Part shown: positions 53,001-62,311 of the stretch, one piece after another
How the letters are laid out: every line of letters starts with the position of its first letter
Position numbering within the stretch: the first letter of the stretch is position 1
Assembly (NCBI GenBank): GCA_015063445.1
Contig: SVUD01000001.1
Span: forward strand, 33,871 to 97,870
Direction: 5' to 3'
Source of the DNA: Oscillospiraceae bacterium
GTDB taxonomy: Bacteria; Bacillota_A; Clostridia; Oscillospirales; CAG-272
DNA: 64,000 nucleotides
Notes under the pieces: generated by a model
The model's input: the letters and a program-made list of their open reading frames with translations, nothing else
Database searches by the model: none
What the model was told of the DNA's origin: nothing
Program-made: the position numbers and the translations under genes

Positions 53001-56000
53001 TGCTCCGTTAGCGCATTTTACGTTAACTCCGTCAAAGTTCCACGTGAAGTGCTTGTTATCCATCGTATATGCGGTGTTATATGCCGAGTTCCACATATCA
53101 ATGCTCAAAACGGAACCGGTCGATACCTCAAGGTTACCGTTTTTAACGGTAACGGTTGTCGGGAATACGTAAGCGTCACCCGATCCGCTCCATGCCTTAG
53201 AGGTTACACGGTAGAATATTCCTTCCGTACCGCTTCCCTGAGTTAACGTGAATCCGTTAAGGTCTATAACCGCCTCGCCCTGAATCTGAGCGTAGTTATT
53301 GTACTTGTCACCGGTGGTCGTTGTATAATCTCTTCTGAGAAGTATGATTCCGCCCCTTACCTTGCCGGTATACTTACCCGTCGCGGTATCGAACACGTTA
53401 TCGTCCTGGTAAACCTTAACTCTGTCAATAGCATCCCAAAGCTTAGTGTATGCCTGAATAAATCCACCGTCCTCGTTAAATACGGCAAACGGATACTGAA
53501 CTGCGTCCGCATAGGTTGCGGGAATTTCATCGTAGAAGGATTCATCCGAGCGAACACTGAGTCTGTAGATGGTATCGTCACCGTCGGTAGCCACGCTTTC
53601 AAATGAAAGCTTGCTCGTTTCAGCCTTGTAGGTTCCCGAGGGAGCTACAGCCGAGGAAAGAGTTCTGTAGGTAAGATAATTTCCGTCGCTTCCCCTTCCG
53701 AATATTACGGATGAGCCGTAGTTATCGGTAGCGTTCGGAACTAAGGTTATCTTTGCCGGATTATCCGCGATTATCGTACCGCCGTTAACGTAATGAGTTA
53801 CCTTTATGTATTTGTCGACAGTATTAGTATTGAAAACGGTTGCGCTGTTGTACTTCGACTGAGTGGTTCTTAGGTCAAAGGTACAGTCGTTGTAGGTGAA
53901 GAAGAACGGAGCAACGTATGTCTTTGTCGAGGGGTTTTTGCAATGCGCTATAAGTCCGACGCTATCGCATCCGTCAACAAATCCAAAGGTTATATTAGTG
54001 AATATGAAGCTGAAGTTTTTGTTAACTATGCTTCCGTCACCGACGCTGTCCCAGGTGCTCATTCCCACGATACCGCTTCTGCCGTGCATAAGCTTACCGT
54101 TGGAAATATATACGGTCGTCGGGAATACCTTCTGACCCGCGGCGCCGCTGAATCCCTTAGAGTCTGCCGCAAGCAGAGGCTTAGTGAAGGTCGAGGAGGA
54201 AAGCGTGTGACCGCCGAGGTCTACGTGAACAGCTCCCTGAACCTGAGCAAGGTTGTCGTAGTTTTCGGCAATAGCGAACGTGTAATTTCTTCTCATTACG
54301 ATGTAAGCCGTCTTAGGATTATCTCCGTAGGTCGTACCGTTCCAAGCGTTTACAACGTAGTTTCTCGCCGCGGAAATAACACCGCCCGTGCCGTTACCCT
54401 CTCCCGTCCACATCGAGTACGCGCCCTTGAAGTTTCCGTTTTCGTCAAACATTACGAAAGGATAAAGCTCAGCGTCCGTGTATTCATCGGGAACAAGTCC
54501 GTAAGGAGTTGAGCTTTCGCTCTTTTCTACCTTGTAGGTAGCAATTCCCGCGCTCGCGCTGTTAAGCTTGAATATCTTCAACGTACCGTCGCTCATTATT
54601 CCCATTCCGGGAACCGCTATTCCCTCGGGAACGTTAAGGGTTACGCAGCTTCCAAGTGAATCCGCTTCGGTAACGGTTCTCTTGAACATATCGTAAACCG
54701 TAATGCCCGAAAGCGTATCAAGTGTTATACTTCCGCCCTTAAGAGTGTAGCTTACTTCAAGCGCAGCTGATCCGTTTGAAAGTATCTTCGTAGGATTCTT
54801 CGAGTTGTACACGCGTCTGAAATCTATGTCAACGCCACTCATCAAAACGTTAACGTCGGCTCCCGATGCGCTCTCGATTGTCGATGCGCTCACAAGAGAT
54901 GAGAGCGTAGAATTATTCGAGTTGAGAATATTAAGATTTTCAAGTGTGATATTGATTACCTTGCCCTTGCCTGCCGCGGTAGAACCGTTATAGCCGATAA
55001 GAGCTGCCTTCGAAAGATATACGCTTCCGTTCTTTATGGTAATAGTTGATTTAGCGGTTGAGGTCGCCGCAACGTGAATCACGGGGAACGCGGATTCTGA
55101 ATAAAGCTTGTAGCCGTTAAGATCAAGCGTTACGTTACCGAGAGCGCCCCAAGCTGTAGAATCATCCGCGGAGGTAAGAGTATAATTCTTTTGAAGAACG
55201 ATAGTGTCACCCGATTTTGCTCCGAGAATTGCGCCCTTAAGAGTTGAATATTCATCAGCTCCCACAGTGAATGCCAAATATTCGTCAGCGCCGTTTTTCT
55301 TGTAAGCTCCTCCTCTTTCGCCGAGAACGAGAGAAGCGTCTGCGAGGCTGACGTCGGTAACCGTTTCGGTAACGGTTATATCGCTGATGTATATTGGGGA
55401 TTCGTTCTTACCCGTAGAGCCAAGCATTACGGTAAGATTCTTTGCCGTAAGACCGGCAGCTCCGTAGTCGGGCTCGTATACCGTGTAATCGAACGAGAAC
55501 TCCTGCCACTCGCCTGCCTTGGTCATAAAGTTGTAGCTTTCGTTTTCCTTGTCGTGAAGCATATCCGCGGCAACTCTGTTAAGAGAAAGCTGGACAACTC
55601 TTGTGTCTGTGTCGTAAAGTCTTATCGTTACGCGATATTTTCTTCCTATATCATTTTCGGTAATGGTATAACCAAAGAGGTTTTTAGCGGTTATCGCCGT
55701 AGTCGCGTTTACGTAGAAGGGCAACTCGTTTGGATACTGGAATGAGCCGCTTGCTCTGATATTAGCCGTAACGTAAACCTTCGCGGCGCTCGTTCCGTCG
55801 GGAGCCTCGTCAATGCTTCCTCTGACGTAAGAGCCGAGAGTCACGGAAGAAAGCGAGGATGCGAAGGAAATGCCGCTGTTCTTTGTTTCCGCCACCTTCT
55901 GCGAGGTGAGGAAGAAGGTAAGCTCGCTTCCCGCGGACGCTTCGAGAACGTATTTAGTTACGTCGATCTCGTAGTATCCCGCTCCGCTGAGAGCAATAGC

Positions 56001-58280
56001 GCTTACTAAAGCTCCCTTTTCCGCCGCTGCGGGATTAGCCGCGTCAAAGCCCGTAACCTCGTAAAGCTCGGCAACGTTTGCGGCGTCATTGGAAACGTAG
56101 AATCTGATTTTAGCGTCGGATGCGTTTGCGGCATTGGGAACGGTAAGCGTAAAGTACGCGCCGTCGCTTGCGTTTGTCTTGGTTACGCCGTATACACCCT
56201 CGCTCTCGGTGTAGTAAGTAGCCGTATAGGCCTCGCCCATAGCCTTTCCGTTGTCACCGGCAAGAGAAGCGGGAACGGTAAGCGTGTATTCCGCGCCGGG
56301 AACGAGAGCCTCATGCTCAAAGGTCCATTCGGTATTTCCTCTCACAGAGCTCCACGTACCGCTCACGGCGGCGCCGCCCGATGTGAGCGTGATTTTTTCA
56401 ATCTCGCTTGCGGGAACCGCGCCCGAGAACTTAACTGTTATAGGCGCTGTGGTAGACATTGCGCCGGTTTTACTTGCGGGGTCGGTATAAATAACCTTAA
56501 CCGCATCGTGCTTGAGATAGTAGTTCGCGAAATCAAACATCGCCTGATACGTATCGTATCCAAGATAATAATCGGGACCGTAAGCGAACGTGTGTCCGAG
56601 GTCAACGATAACGTACATAGAGGGAACGTCAAGACCCTTTGTTACCTCTGCGAAGAGGTTATGAGTCGTAGTAAAATCGTCCTGAAGGTGAAGTGCCGAG
56701 AATACGGGGGCATGACCCTCGGTTATATCCTCGTACTGCGATCCGTTTGAAGCGTATATCCAGCTTGCGTAGCCGAGAATCTCCTTAACGTTACCGTTCT
56801 CATCGGTATATGTAAGCCAGGGCTGCAATTCTCCGCCGTCTATCGTTACGCCGTTCATAGTATAAGAATCGGTAATTCCGTTATCAAAGCGGCTTTCGTC
56901 CCTGTGATTCTGGAACTGACGCTTGGATGTATAAGCGTTGATTCTGTTGTTTATAAGAAGCTCAAGCTCCTCTTTCGTGTAAAGAGACGCGTCCTCAACG
57001 GTGTAATTTCTCACCTCGGCTTCTCCGAGAAACGTGAACCATCCGCCCTTAGAGTTTCCGAAAACGCCGATGCTTTCATCGTCAAAAACAAACGTATCGC
57101 TGTCGGTATAGGTGAGATAACGAAGATATCTCATTGCAGCCGTGTTTATCTTCTTGTCGCTGTAGAGGTGCAGACCGTAGTTCATTCTGTCGCCCGTGAT
57201 AGCGCCGAGCGCGGTCTGTCCGTCATAGTATCCCCAATAATCGCTCTGAGCCATAGGCTGATAGAGATAGTCAAAAACAGCGCCCGCGTATCCGTTGAAG
57301 AGGAATCCGTTGTGCTGAGGACGGAGTCCCGAGCCTGTGCTTGCCGTATTAAGATACTCTGAGGAGTTAGCGAGAACCGCAACGGGTACAGGGTCAATGG
57401 GGTTTTCCTTTGTGGTAGTTGGATAAACGATATGCATGTAAAGGTTAAGGTCGATAGGCGTTTTTCCATCGGGAGCTACGCAGTCGGTAATGTCCTTTGC
57501 TTCCGTGTACTTAACCTTGGTATAGCTTGCGTCTGCCGCGGTTGCGTCAACGGCAACCTTTCCTGCCGCGTCGCTGAACCACTCAGCGCCGGCGATGGTA
57601 GACTTCTGCTCACCGAGAGAATTTCTCCAATAAATTATCTTATCCTTAAAATTGTTCCAGTTTCTGAGGTCTGTATTCCAGTTTTCAACGATTTTCTCAA
57701 GGCTTCCGTCGGAGGCGTGCTTGTCAGCCTCCCAGAAAACGTTAGAATACGAAAGATCGTATCCCGCGGGAACAACAAAGTTGTCGTTGTATTTGCCGGA
57801 CGGAATCTTGGCACTGTCCTTGAAGAACTTTCCGGAGAGGTAGTCTCTTCTTACCGTCTGAGTAGACCAATCAAGCCCGGGCGATACCGCCTTAGCGTTA
57901 TTCTTATAGTCGAATACGGAAACTATATATCCGCGTTCAAGCATAGAATCGATAATCTCAACGTCCGTCTTTGTACCGATTCTCTCAACCGCGGTATTTA
58001 CAACGTACATAACCGCAACGGTTCCGTTATAGCCGGGCTTTGCGGCGCCGTGCTTCGCGTAGTCGTAATACGTGGTTATTTCAAGGGGAATGCCTATGTA
58101 TCCGTCACGGTCAAGTCTTTGCGTTTCACCGATCTTGTAATCGGCGAACGCCGCCTCAATAGCAACCATAGCATCCTCCTTTTCTTCTCCTGTCGCAAAT
58201 ACGCTAACGACGAGCGCAACCATGAGCGCCAGAACGCAAACGATCAGCGACAGGATCTTCTTTGCTTTTGCTTTTTTCAT
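50025..58280 (-). CDS. Giant exported alpha/beta-hydrolase protein with Cys/Asp repeats
   Basis: 2751 residues. The ATG at 58278-58280 follows AAAGGAG. Residues 1-32 form a signal peptide. Residues 35-600 are an alpha/beta hydrolase: GVFGNSKGGW (Ser about 408) and VDLGHTFAYG (His about 561). An Ig-like SbsA module (about 600-700) and four beta-helix-like modules (about 990-1230, 1255-1560, 1580-1890 and 2030-2320) follow. Two clusters of 19-residue Cys/Asp repeats lie at about 1912-2030 (six units) and 2334-2688 (19 units). The last 30 residues (FFDKIAEFFRKLFEAIADFF) are a strongly amphipathic helix. It shares its module set with the protein at 42952 and lies 158 bases upstream of it. Confidence 0.82.
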   Translation of the reverse strand: MKKAKAKKILSLIVCVLALMVALVVSVFATGEEKEDAMVAIEAAFADYKIGETQRLDRDGYIGIPLEITTYYDYAKHGAAKPGYNGTVAVMYVVNTAVERIGTKTDVEIIDSMLERGYIVSVFDYKNNAKAVSPGLDWSTQTVRRDYLSGKFFKDSAKIPSGKYNDNFVVPAGYDLSYSNVFWEADKHASDGSLEKIVENWNTDLRNWNNFKDKIIYWRNSLGEQKSTIAGAEWFSDAAGKVAVDATAADASYTKVKYTEAKDITDCVAPDGKTPIDLNLYMHIVYPTTTKENPIDPVPVAVLANSSEYLNTASTGSGLRPQHNGFLFNGYAGAVFDYLYQPMAQSDYWGYYDGQTALGAITGDRMNYGLHLYSDKKINTAAMRYLRYLTYTDSDTFVFDDESIGVFGNSKGGWFTFLGEAEVRNYTVEDASLYTKEELELLINNRINAYTSKRQFQNHRDESRFDNGITDSYTMNGVTIDGGELQPWLTYTDENGNVKEILGYASWIYASNGSQYEDITEGHAPVFSALHLQDDFTTTHNLFAEVTKGLDVPSMYVIVDLGHTFAYGPDYYLGYDTYQAMFDFANYYLKHDAVKVIYTDPASKTGAMSTTAPITVKFSGAVPASEIEKITLTSGGAAVSGTWSSVRGNTEWTFEHEALVPGAEYTLTVPASLAGDNGKAMGEAYTATYYTESEGVYGVTKTNASDGAYFTLTVPNAANASDAKIRFYVSNDAANVAELYEVTGFDAANPAAAEKGALVSAIALSGAGYYEIDVTKYVLEASAGSELTFFLTSQKVAETKNSGISFASSLSSVTLGSYVRGSIDEAPDGTSAAKVYVTANIRASGSFQYPNELPFYVNATTAITAKNLFGYTITENDIGRKYRVTIRLYDTDTRVVQLSLNRVAADMLHDKENESYNFMTKAGEWQEFSFDYTVYEPDYGAAGLTAKNLTVMLGSTGKNESPIYISDITVTETVTDVSLADASLVLGERGGAYKKNGADEYLAFTVGADEYSTLKGAILGAKSGDTIVLQKNYTLTSADDSTAWGALGNVTLDLNGYKLYSESAFPVIHVAATSTAKSTITIKNGSVYLSKAALIGYNGSTAAGKGKVINITLENLNILNSNNSTLSSLVSASTIESASGADVNVLMSGVDIDFRRVYNSKNPTKILSNGSAALEVSYTLKGGSITLDTLSGITVYDMFKRTVTEADSLGSCVTLNVPEGIAVPGMGIMSDGTLKIFKLNSASAGIATYKVEKSESSTPYGLVPDEYTDAELYPFVMFDENGNFKGAYSMWTGEGNGTGGVISAARNYVVNAWNGTTYGDNPKTAYIVMRRNYTFAIAENYDNLAQVQGAVHVDLGGHTLSSSTFTKPLLAADSKGFSGAAGQKVFPTTVYISNGKLMHGRSGIVGMSTWDSVGDGSIVNKNFSFIFTNITFGFVDGCDSVGLIAHCKNPSTKTYVAPFFFTYNDCTFDLRTTQSKYNSATVFNTNTVDKYIKVTHYVNGGTIIADNPAKITLVPNATDNYGSSVIFGRGSDGNYLTYRTLSSAVAPSGTYKAETSKLSFESVATDGDDTIYRLSVRSDESFYDEIPATYADAVQYPFAVFNEDGGFIQAYTKLWDAIDRVKVYQDDNVFDTATGKYTGKVRGGIILLRRDYTTTTGDKYNNYAQIQGEAVIDLNGFTLTQGSGTEGIFYRVTSKAWSGSGDAYVFPTTVTVKNGNLEVSTGSVLSIDMWNSAYNTAYTMDNKHFTWNFDGVNVKCANGASTYDLLLTYKTAQNASTNPPKEAAPFYLNFTNCTFDITNAASDIRLFNAAPEYDFYLESTVKVYGCEIIANTMSELTLYTVNDSRDSSVTFAKDSLGNYISIVLPEGVVPPTPSESSYIIIGTQRLYFHETEPGSNIYTLSTCKNNGVTTHKCSCGAIASECVDTNNDHSCDICGLKTECIDENRNHECDICFLKTECYDRDLDHLCDLCGERAACVDNTSDHKCDMCGEIISECEDANNDHNCDVCDAVISDCVDEDGNEKCDLCGRECTPYGIVPEQYNKSAYPFAIFKDGKFISAETGWKAALVKANATEDSVIYMRRDYTTVKDTDATSGITRAHKGIITVDLGGHTFTRKDAYMFDFYLNSSTTADYLKYVVKNGTVVSEKFLIGHSGHSNATKTKTVDFEFDNVNIVVSSSYAGSAAWLVIAHANTSYQYVYNSNMIFRNCVIDMRGNEKYPAIDVKNNNSSGNNFVDVTVTFIGGTILSNNFTQNNLYKLGENDYASFESDEDGKLTTLELTKGSSIETPNYYYEADGYSAYFHFAQTSGENDVYTLTNCYEEEGSHSCSCGIVLSSCIDEDEDHNCDICGKTLTECSDEDNDHNCDVCGKKLTECKDETNDHACDICGEKVSDCKDENGDHACDLCGNKTECVDENKDHACDICGNKTKCTDDDKDHVCDYCGEKVSDCVDENKDHSCDICGKTLTECEDDDNDHNCDTCGKTLTECKDADNDHNCDTCGKTLTECKDADNDHNCDVCGKTLTECKDADNDHNCDICGKALTECKDADNDHNCDICGKALTECKDANNDHNCDICGKTLTECKDEIKDHNCDICGKKLTECADENNDHACDICGAKFSECKDENGDHTCDACGEKLSECIDENNDHYCDACGIKCSECDDMDSDHNCDICKQKLTECVDNSEDNACDICGKVIDEGKDDEDETKPEDTTPDTETDKEDSETEKKSFFDKIAEFFRKLFEAIADFFKFGKKENV
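50215..51278 (-). repeat. 19 tandem 57-bp repeats coding for Cys/Asp units
   Basis: Nineteen consecutive units of about 57 bp, each encoding C-x-D-x3-N/D-D-H-x-C-D-x-C-G plus a short linker. Units 9-13 are almost identical at the DNA level (CKDADNDHNCDICGK types) and outer units are more varied, as expected for recent internal amplification by unequal recombination. Each unit has three cysteines, one histidine and an Asp/Asn-rich loop, which could bind Zn or Ca. This is coding DNA and not a CRISPR array. Confidence 0.9.
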
Positions 58281-58352
58281 AATCAAATCTCCTTTTCTTT
58301 GATTTGTGAATAAGATGGAACATAAAATAATAAAAATATTATTTCTACTTAT

Positions 58353-58381
58353 ATTTTAACATATGAGCGTATATATTGAAA
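58353..58381 (-). promoter_or_regulatory. Candidate promoter of the giant-protein operon
   Basis: On the minus strand, TTTCAA (58376-58381), a 17-bp spacer and TAAAAT (58353-58358). Confidence 0.55.
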
Positions 58382-58482
58382 ATGACAAAACAACAGCATT
58401 TTTATGACAAAACTTGATATTTTTTCATTTTACATATAATTAATACATCTTTGTGAAAACTTAAAAATTGCCCAAGCTCCTA

Positions 58483-58511
58483 TTGACTTTACAGTACAAA
58501 AGTGATAAAAT
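58483..58511 (+). promoter_or_regulatory. Promoter of the AraC regulator gene
   Basis: TTGACT (58483-58488), a 17-bp spacer with an extended TGA, then TAAAAT (58506-58511). Confidence 0.78.
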
Positions 58512-58549
58512 GTTTTTAATAAAACAAAAATATTTTGACGTAGGTGACA

Positions 58550-59422
58550 ATGTTAACAAGAATTCACACCACAAATTTCGGTTTTAACGCTGCTCTCAGA
58601 TGCAGTATAAAAAAAGGACAATATTATGTCGAACCGCATATACATCAGTTCTCCGAGATAGTGCTTGTAAAGAAAGGTACGCTCGCCGTTACGGTCGACG
58701 GAAAGCGAGAGACGGCAAACGAGGGCGATTTCGTATTTATTTCCGCCTTCAGAACCCACACCCTTCTGGCAAGCGACGACGCAGAGATATGGATATGCGT
58801 TTTCTCAAACGATTTCATCAGCGATTTTAACGAGGGGGACGTCTACTATTTAGGCGAAAGAGCCGTATTTACCCCGAGCAATCTCGTCAGAGATTTCTTC
58901 GCAAGTAAATTTATTGACTCGGCAGAGCGCTTTCTCGTCTTTGATGCGGCGGCGTTCAGACGCTGCAAGGCGGGCATATATGCGGTCTACGAGGAATATA
59001 CGAGACTCGTGCCAAGCTCCGCATTGCCAAAGCAGACCGAAAAGCGCTCGGTGATACACCAGGTGCTTGAGTACGTGCATCGGAACTTCAAGCAGGAGCT
59101 TTCGCTTGTCTCCGTAGCGCACGCTCTTGGGTATAACCCCGAATATATTTCACACGCCCTGTCGGCAATCAATGGATTAAACTTCCGTTTTCTCGTCAAT
59201 TCATTCCGCGTTGAGCACGCTAAGAATCAGCTCATATCGTCAAAAAGAACTCTTTCCGATATATCCGAGGAATGCGGATTTTCATGCGAAAGATCCTTTC
59301 ACCGAGCCTTCAAGAGCATAACGGGAAAAACACCCGGCGAATATCGCGCCGAATGGAAAACTCCTTCCTTTGAAACGGGAAAGGGCGACGCAAGATATGC
59401 AACGAAGCCTCGGGCGCAGTAA
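58550..59422 (+). CDS. AraC family transcriptional regulator
   Basis: 290 residues. The N-terminal cupin domain has EPHIHQFSEIVLVKKGTL and the EGDFVFISAFRTHTL metal/ligand segment. The C-terminal 100 residues form the two helix-turn-helix motifs (LSLVSVAHALGYNPEYISHA and LSDISEECGFSCERSFHRAF, then KSITGKTPGEYR). The ligand is probably a sugar or oligosaccharide. It is divergent from the giant-protein genes, with about 270 bases between start codons, so it is their likely regulator. An in-frame GTG at 58544 is possible; ATG at 58550 is preferred, though the AGGTGA upstream is close. Confidence 0.87.
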   Translation: MLTRIHTTNFGFNAALRCSIKKGQYYVEPHIHQFSEIVLVKKGTLAVTVDGKRETANEGDFVFISAFRTHTLLASDDAEIWICVFSNDFISDFNEGDVYYLGERAVFTPSNLVRDFFASKFIDSAERFLVFDAAAFRRCKAGIYAVYEEYTRLVPSSALPKQTEKRSVIHQVLEYVHRNFKQELSLVSVAHALGYNPEYISHALSAINGLNFRFLVNSFRVEHAKNQLISSKRTLSDISEECGFSCERSFHRAFKSITGKTPGEYRAEWKTPSFETGKGDARYATKPRAQ

Positions 59423-59487
59423 CAACCAATTATCTTTTTCGCAAATGCGTAATAAATTTAATTTGTGCTTTCCAAAATCAACGTAAA

Positions 59488-59530
59488 AAAGCAAACTATA
59501 TGCTGTTTTGACAACTATAGTTTGCTTTTT
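59488..59530. terminator. Bidirectional terminator
   Basis: A perfect 12-bp stem, AAGCAAACTATA (59489-59500) with TATAGTTTGCTT (59516-59527), with an A run and a T run at the ends. It lies between araC and alaS. Confidence 0.92.
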
Positions 59531-59555
59531 TTGTGTTTTATTCGATTTCTAAAGC

Positions 59556-62174
59556 TTATGCAAGAAGCTCATAAACCTTTTCAAGAGCCGCGCTGATTTT
59601 ATCTATATCCTTACCGCCGCTCATTGCGGAATCGGGACGTCCGCCGCCCTTACCGCCGCAGATAGCGGAAACCTCGCCGAGAATCTTTCCTGCGTGAGCG
59701 CCCGACTTAACAGCCTCTGCGCCCGCAGCCGCAACGAAGTTAAGCTTACCGTCGCAAACAAGTGCGAAAACTACCACGCCCGTGGGGTATTTAGCCTTAA
59801 AGGTATCGCAAAGGTTTCTTGCCGCATCGGGACGAACGTCGTCGAGTCTTGCCGTAAGAACCTTATATGCGCCAACCTCTTTTACGGAATCTATAAGAGA
59901 AGCGGTCTTAAGCTCGGAGAGCTTCGAATTTGCGCTGTCAAGCTCACGCTTCATATCCTTAAGCTGAGTCTGTAAGGACGATGCCTTAGTAGCGATGGCG
60001 TGTGTATTCTGAACCTTAAGCTCACGTGCCGTGTCAAGAATAAGCGCGTCACGCTCCGCAAGAAGCTCAAGAACGCCAAGTCCGGTAGTACCCTCAATTC
60101 GTCTTACTCCGGCAGCAACACCCGTCTCGGAAATTATCTTGAAAAGACCGATATTTCCGGTGCTTGAAACGTGAGTACCGCCGCAAAGCTCGGTAGAGGA
60201 CGAGCCTATCTTAACAACTCTTACGCTCTCTCCGTACTTTTCTCCGAAGAGCGCCATAGCGCCCATTTTTCTTGCCGTTGCAATATCCGTAACGGTGGTG
60301 GAGCAATCCTCTGCCATAAGAATATTTGCGTTAACGATAGCCTCAACCTTAGCTATCTCCTCGGCGGTCATAGCCGAAAGATGCGAGAAGTCAAAGCGAA
60401 CTCTCTTCTCGTCAACGTAAGAGCCTGCCTGCTCAACGTGATTGCCGAGCACAGAACGAAGCGCCGCCTGAAGAAGATGGCACGCGGAGTGGTTTCTTCT
60501 TATAGCGTTACGGCGATCGGTATCAATCGTAAGCTTCACGGTATCGCCAACCTTAAGCATACCGCTCTCAACTCTTACCTCGTGCAAATATATTCCGTTC
60601 GTTTTCTTTGTGTCGTATACGGTAAGGGATACGCTGCCGTTTTCAATAACGCCCGTATCTCCAACCTGACCGCCGCCTTCACCGTAGAACACGGTAGCGT
60701 CAAGCACGAGTGTGCATTCGCCCTCGCTGACCTCGTTAACGGCACCGGCGTCGGTTATTATCGAAAGCACCTTAGCCTCGCAGGTATCAGCCTCGTAGCC
60801 AAGGAATTCGGTCTCGGGAAGATTTTCAAGAAGACTCTTTGAGGAATCCGACCAGCCGGAAACGTTTCCTCTCGCCTCTCTCGCGCGAACCTTCTGCTCC
60901 TGCATAAGAGCGGTGAATTCTTCCTCGTTTATCGTAAGTCCGCTCTCCGCGGCAATCTCACGTGTGAGGTCGATCGGGAATCCGAAGGTATCGTAGAGCT
61001 TGAATGCGTCAGCGCCCGAAATCTCACGCTTACCCTCTGCCTTAAGTCCCTCAACGATACCCGAGAGTATCGCAAGTCCCGAGTCAACCGTTGCGTTGAA
61101 GCGATCCTCCTCAAGAGAAATAACCTTAAGAATGTAATCCTGCTTGTCAACAAGCTCGGGATATGCCGACTCGTTCTGAGATATAACAACACGGCAAAGC
61201 TCGGTCATAAACTTTCTGTTAATACCGAGAAGCTTTCCGTGACGGCAAGCGCGGCGAAGGATTCTTCTTAATACGTAGCCTCTTCCCTCGTTGGAAGGAA
61301 TTACGCCGTCGGATATCATAAACGTTGCGCTTCTGATATGGTCGGTAACGACTCTTATCGAAACGTCATTGTCCTTATCGTCGCCGTAGGTCTTGCCCGC
61401 GATCGTGCAAACGGTATTGAGAATATTTCTTACGGTATCAACCTCGAAGAGATTGTCCACGCCCTGCATAACGCAAGCGAGACGCTCAAGTCCCATACCG
61501 GTATCTATGTTTTTCTGAGCAAGCTCGGTGTAATTGCCCTGTCCATCGTTATTGAACTGAGAGAAAACGTTGTTCCAGATCTCCATAAATCTGTCACAGT
61601 CGCAGCCGGGCTTACAGTCGGGAGAGCCGCACCAATACTTCTCTCCTCTGTCAAAGTAGATCTCCGAGCAAGGACCGCAAGGACCTGAGCCGTGCTCCCA
61701 GAAGTTATCAGCCTTACCGAGCTTTACGATATGCTCCTCCGGAACACCGATAACGTCACGCCAAAGAGCGTACGCCTCGTCGTCCTTCTCGTAAACCGAG
61801 GGCCAGAGAAGATCGGCGGGAATCTCAAGAGTCTTGGTAAGGAATTCCCAAGCCCACGGAATCGCCTCGTTTTTGAAGTAATCTCCGAACGAGAAGTTTC
61901 CGAGCATCTCGAAATACGTACCGTGACGCGCCGTGTGTCCGACTCTCTCAAGGTCGGGCGTTCTTATACACTTCTGACAGGTACAAACTCTCGTACGGGG
62001 CGGAACCTCCTCACCCGTGAAGTATTTCTTCATAGGCGCCATACCCGAGTTTATAAGAAGAAGCGATTTATCATTGTTTGGAACGAGAGAAAAGCTCGGG
62101 AGTCTTAAATGTCCCTTGCTCTCAAAAAACGAGAGATATTTCTCACGCAAATCGTTTAATGAAGTCCATTTCAT
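59556..62174 (-). CDS. alaS: Alanyl-tRNA synthetase
   Basis: 872 residues, full length. The N-terminal class II domain has GHLRLPSFSLVPNNDKSLLL and the Zn-binding CTCQKCIRTPDLERVGHTAR region, with TARHGTYFEMLGNFSFGDYF. The editing domain has HSACHLLQAALR (HxxxH) and the late CGGTHV cysteine motif. The C-terminal C-Ala domain is present and ends KVYELLA. It charges tRNA-Ala. GGAGGT precedes the ATG. No T-box leader is seen upstream. Confidence 0.97.
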   Translation of the reverse strand: MKWTSLNDLREKYLSFFESKGHLRLPSFSLVPNNDKSLLLINSGMAPMKKYFTGEEVPPRTRVCTCQKCIRTPDLERVGHTARHGTYFEMLGNFSFGDYFKNEAIPWAWEFLTKTLEIPADLLWPSVYEKDDEAYALWRDVIGVPEEHIVKLGKADNFWEHGSGPCGPCSEIYFDRGEKYWCGSPDCKPGCDCDRFMEIWNNVFSQFNNDGQGNYTELAQKNIDTGMGLERLACVMQGVDNLFEVDTVRNILNTVCTIAGKTYGDDKDNDVSIRVVTDHIRSATFMISDGVIPSNEGRGYVLRRILRRACRHGKLLGINRKFMTELCRVVISQNESAYPELVDKQDYILKVISLEEDRFNATVDSGLAILSGIVEGLKAEGKREISGADAFKLYDTFGFPIDLTREIAAESGLTINEEEFTALMQEQKVRAREARGNVSGWSDSSKSLLENLPETEFLGYEADTCEAKVLSIITDAGAVNEVSEGECTLVLDATVFYGEGGGQVGDTGVIENGSVSLTVYDTKKTNGIYLHEVRVESGMLKVGDTVKLTIDTDRRNAIRRNHSACHLLQAALRSVLGNHVEQAGSYVDEKRVRFDFSHLSAMTAEEIAKVEAIVNANILMAEDCSTTVTDIATARKMGAMALFGEKYGESVRVVKIGSSSTELCGGTHVSSTGNIGLFKIISETGVAAGVRRIEGTTGLGVLELLAERDALILDTARELKVQNTHAIATKASSLQTQLKDMKRELDSANSKLSELKTASLIDSVKEVGAYKVLTARLDDVRPDAARNLCDTFKAKYPTGVVVFALVCDGKLNFVAAAGAEAVKSGAHAGKILGEVSAICGGKGGGRPDSAMSGGKDIDKISAALEKVYELLA

Positions 62175-62244
62175 TTCAGTTTACCTCCAAAGCGCAAGCC
62201 TTATAAATTAACGTGCGAGCTTGCGTTAAATATTTAACTTGTAT

Positions 62245-62274
62245 AGTTTAGCATATAATATGCGCCAATGTCAA
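62245..62274 (-). promoter_or_regulatory. Promoter of alaS
   Basis: On the minus strand, TTGACA (62269-62274), an 18-bp spacer with an extended TGC and TAAACT (62245-62250). Confidence 0.78.
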
Positions 62275-62311
62275 TAGTTAAATCAAAAAATACTTTTTCC
62301 GCAAATCAAAA

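Noticed and set aside
57432..58313. Plus-strand reading frame antisense to the 5' end of the 2751-residue gene
   Set aside because: No ribosome site and no recognisable domain; the opposite strand codes for the signal peptide and hydrolase domain.
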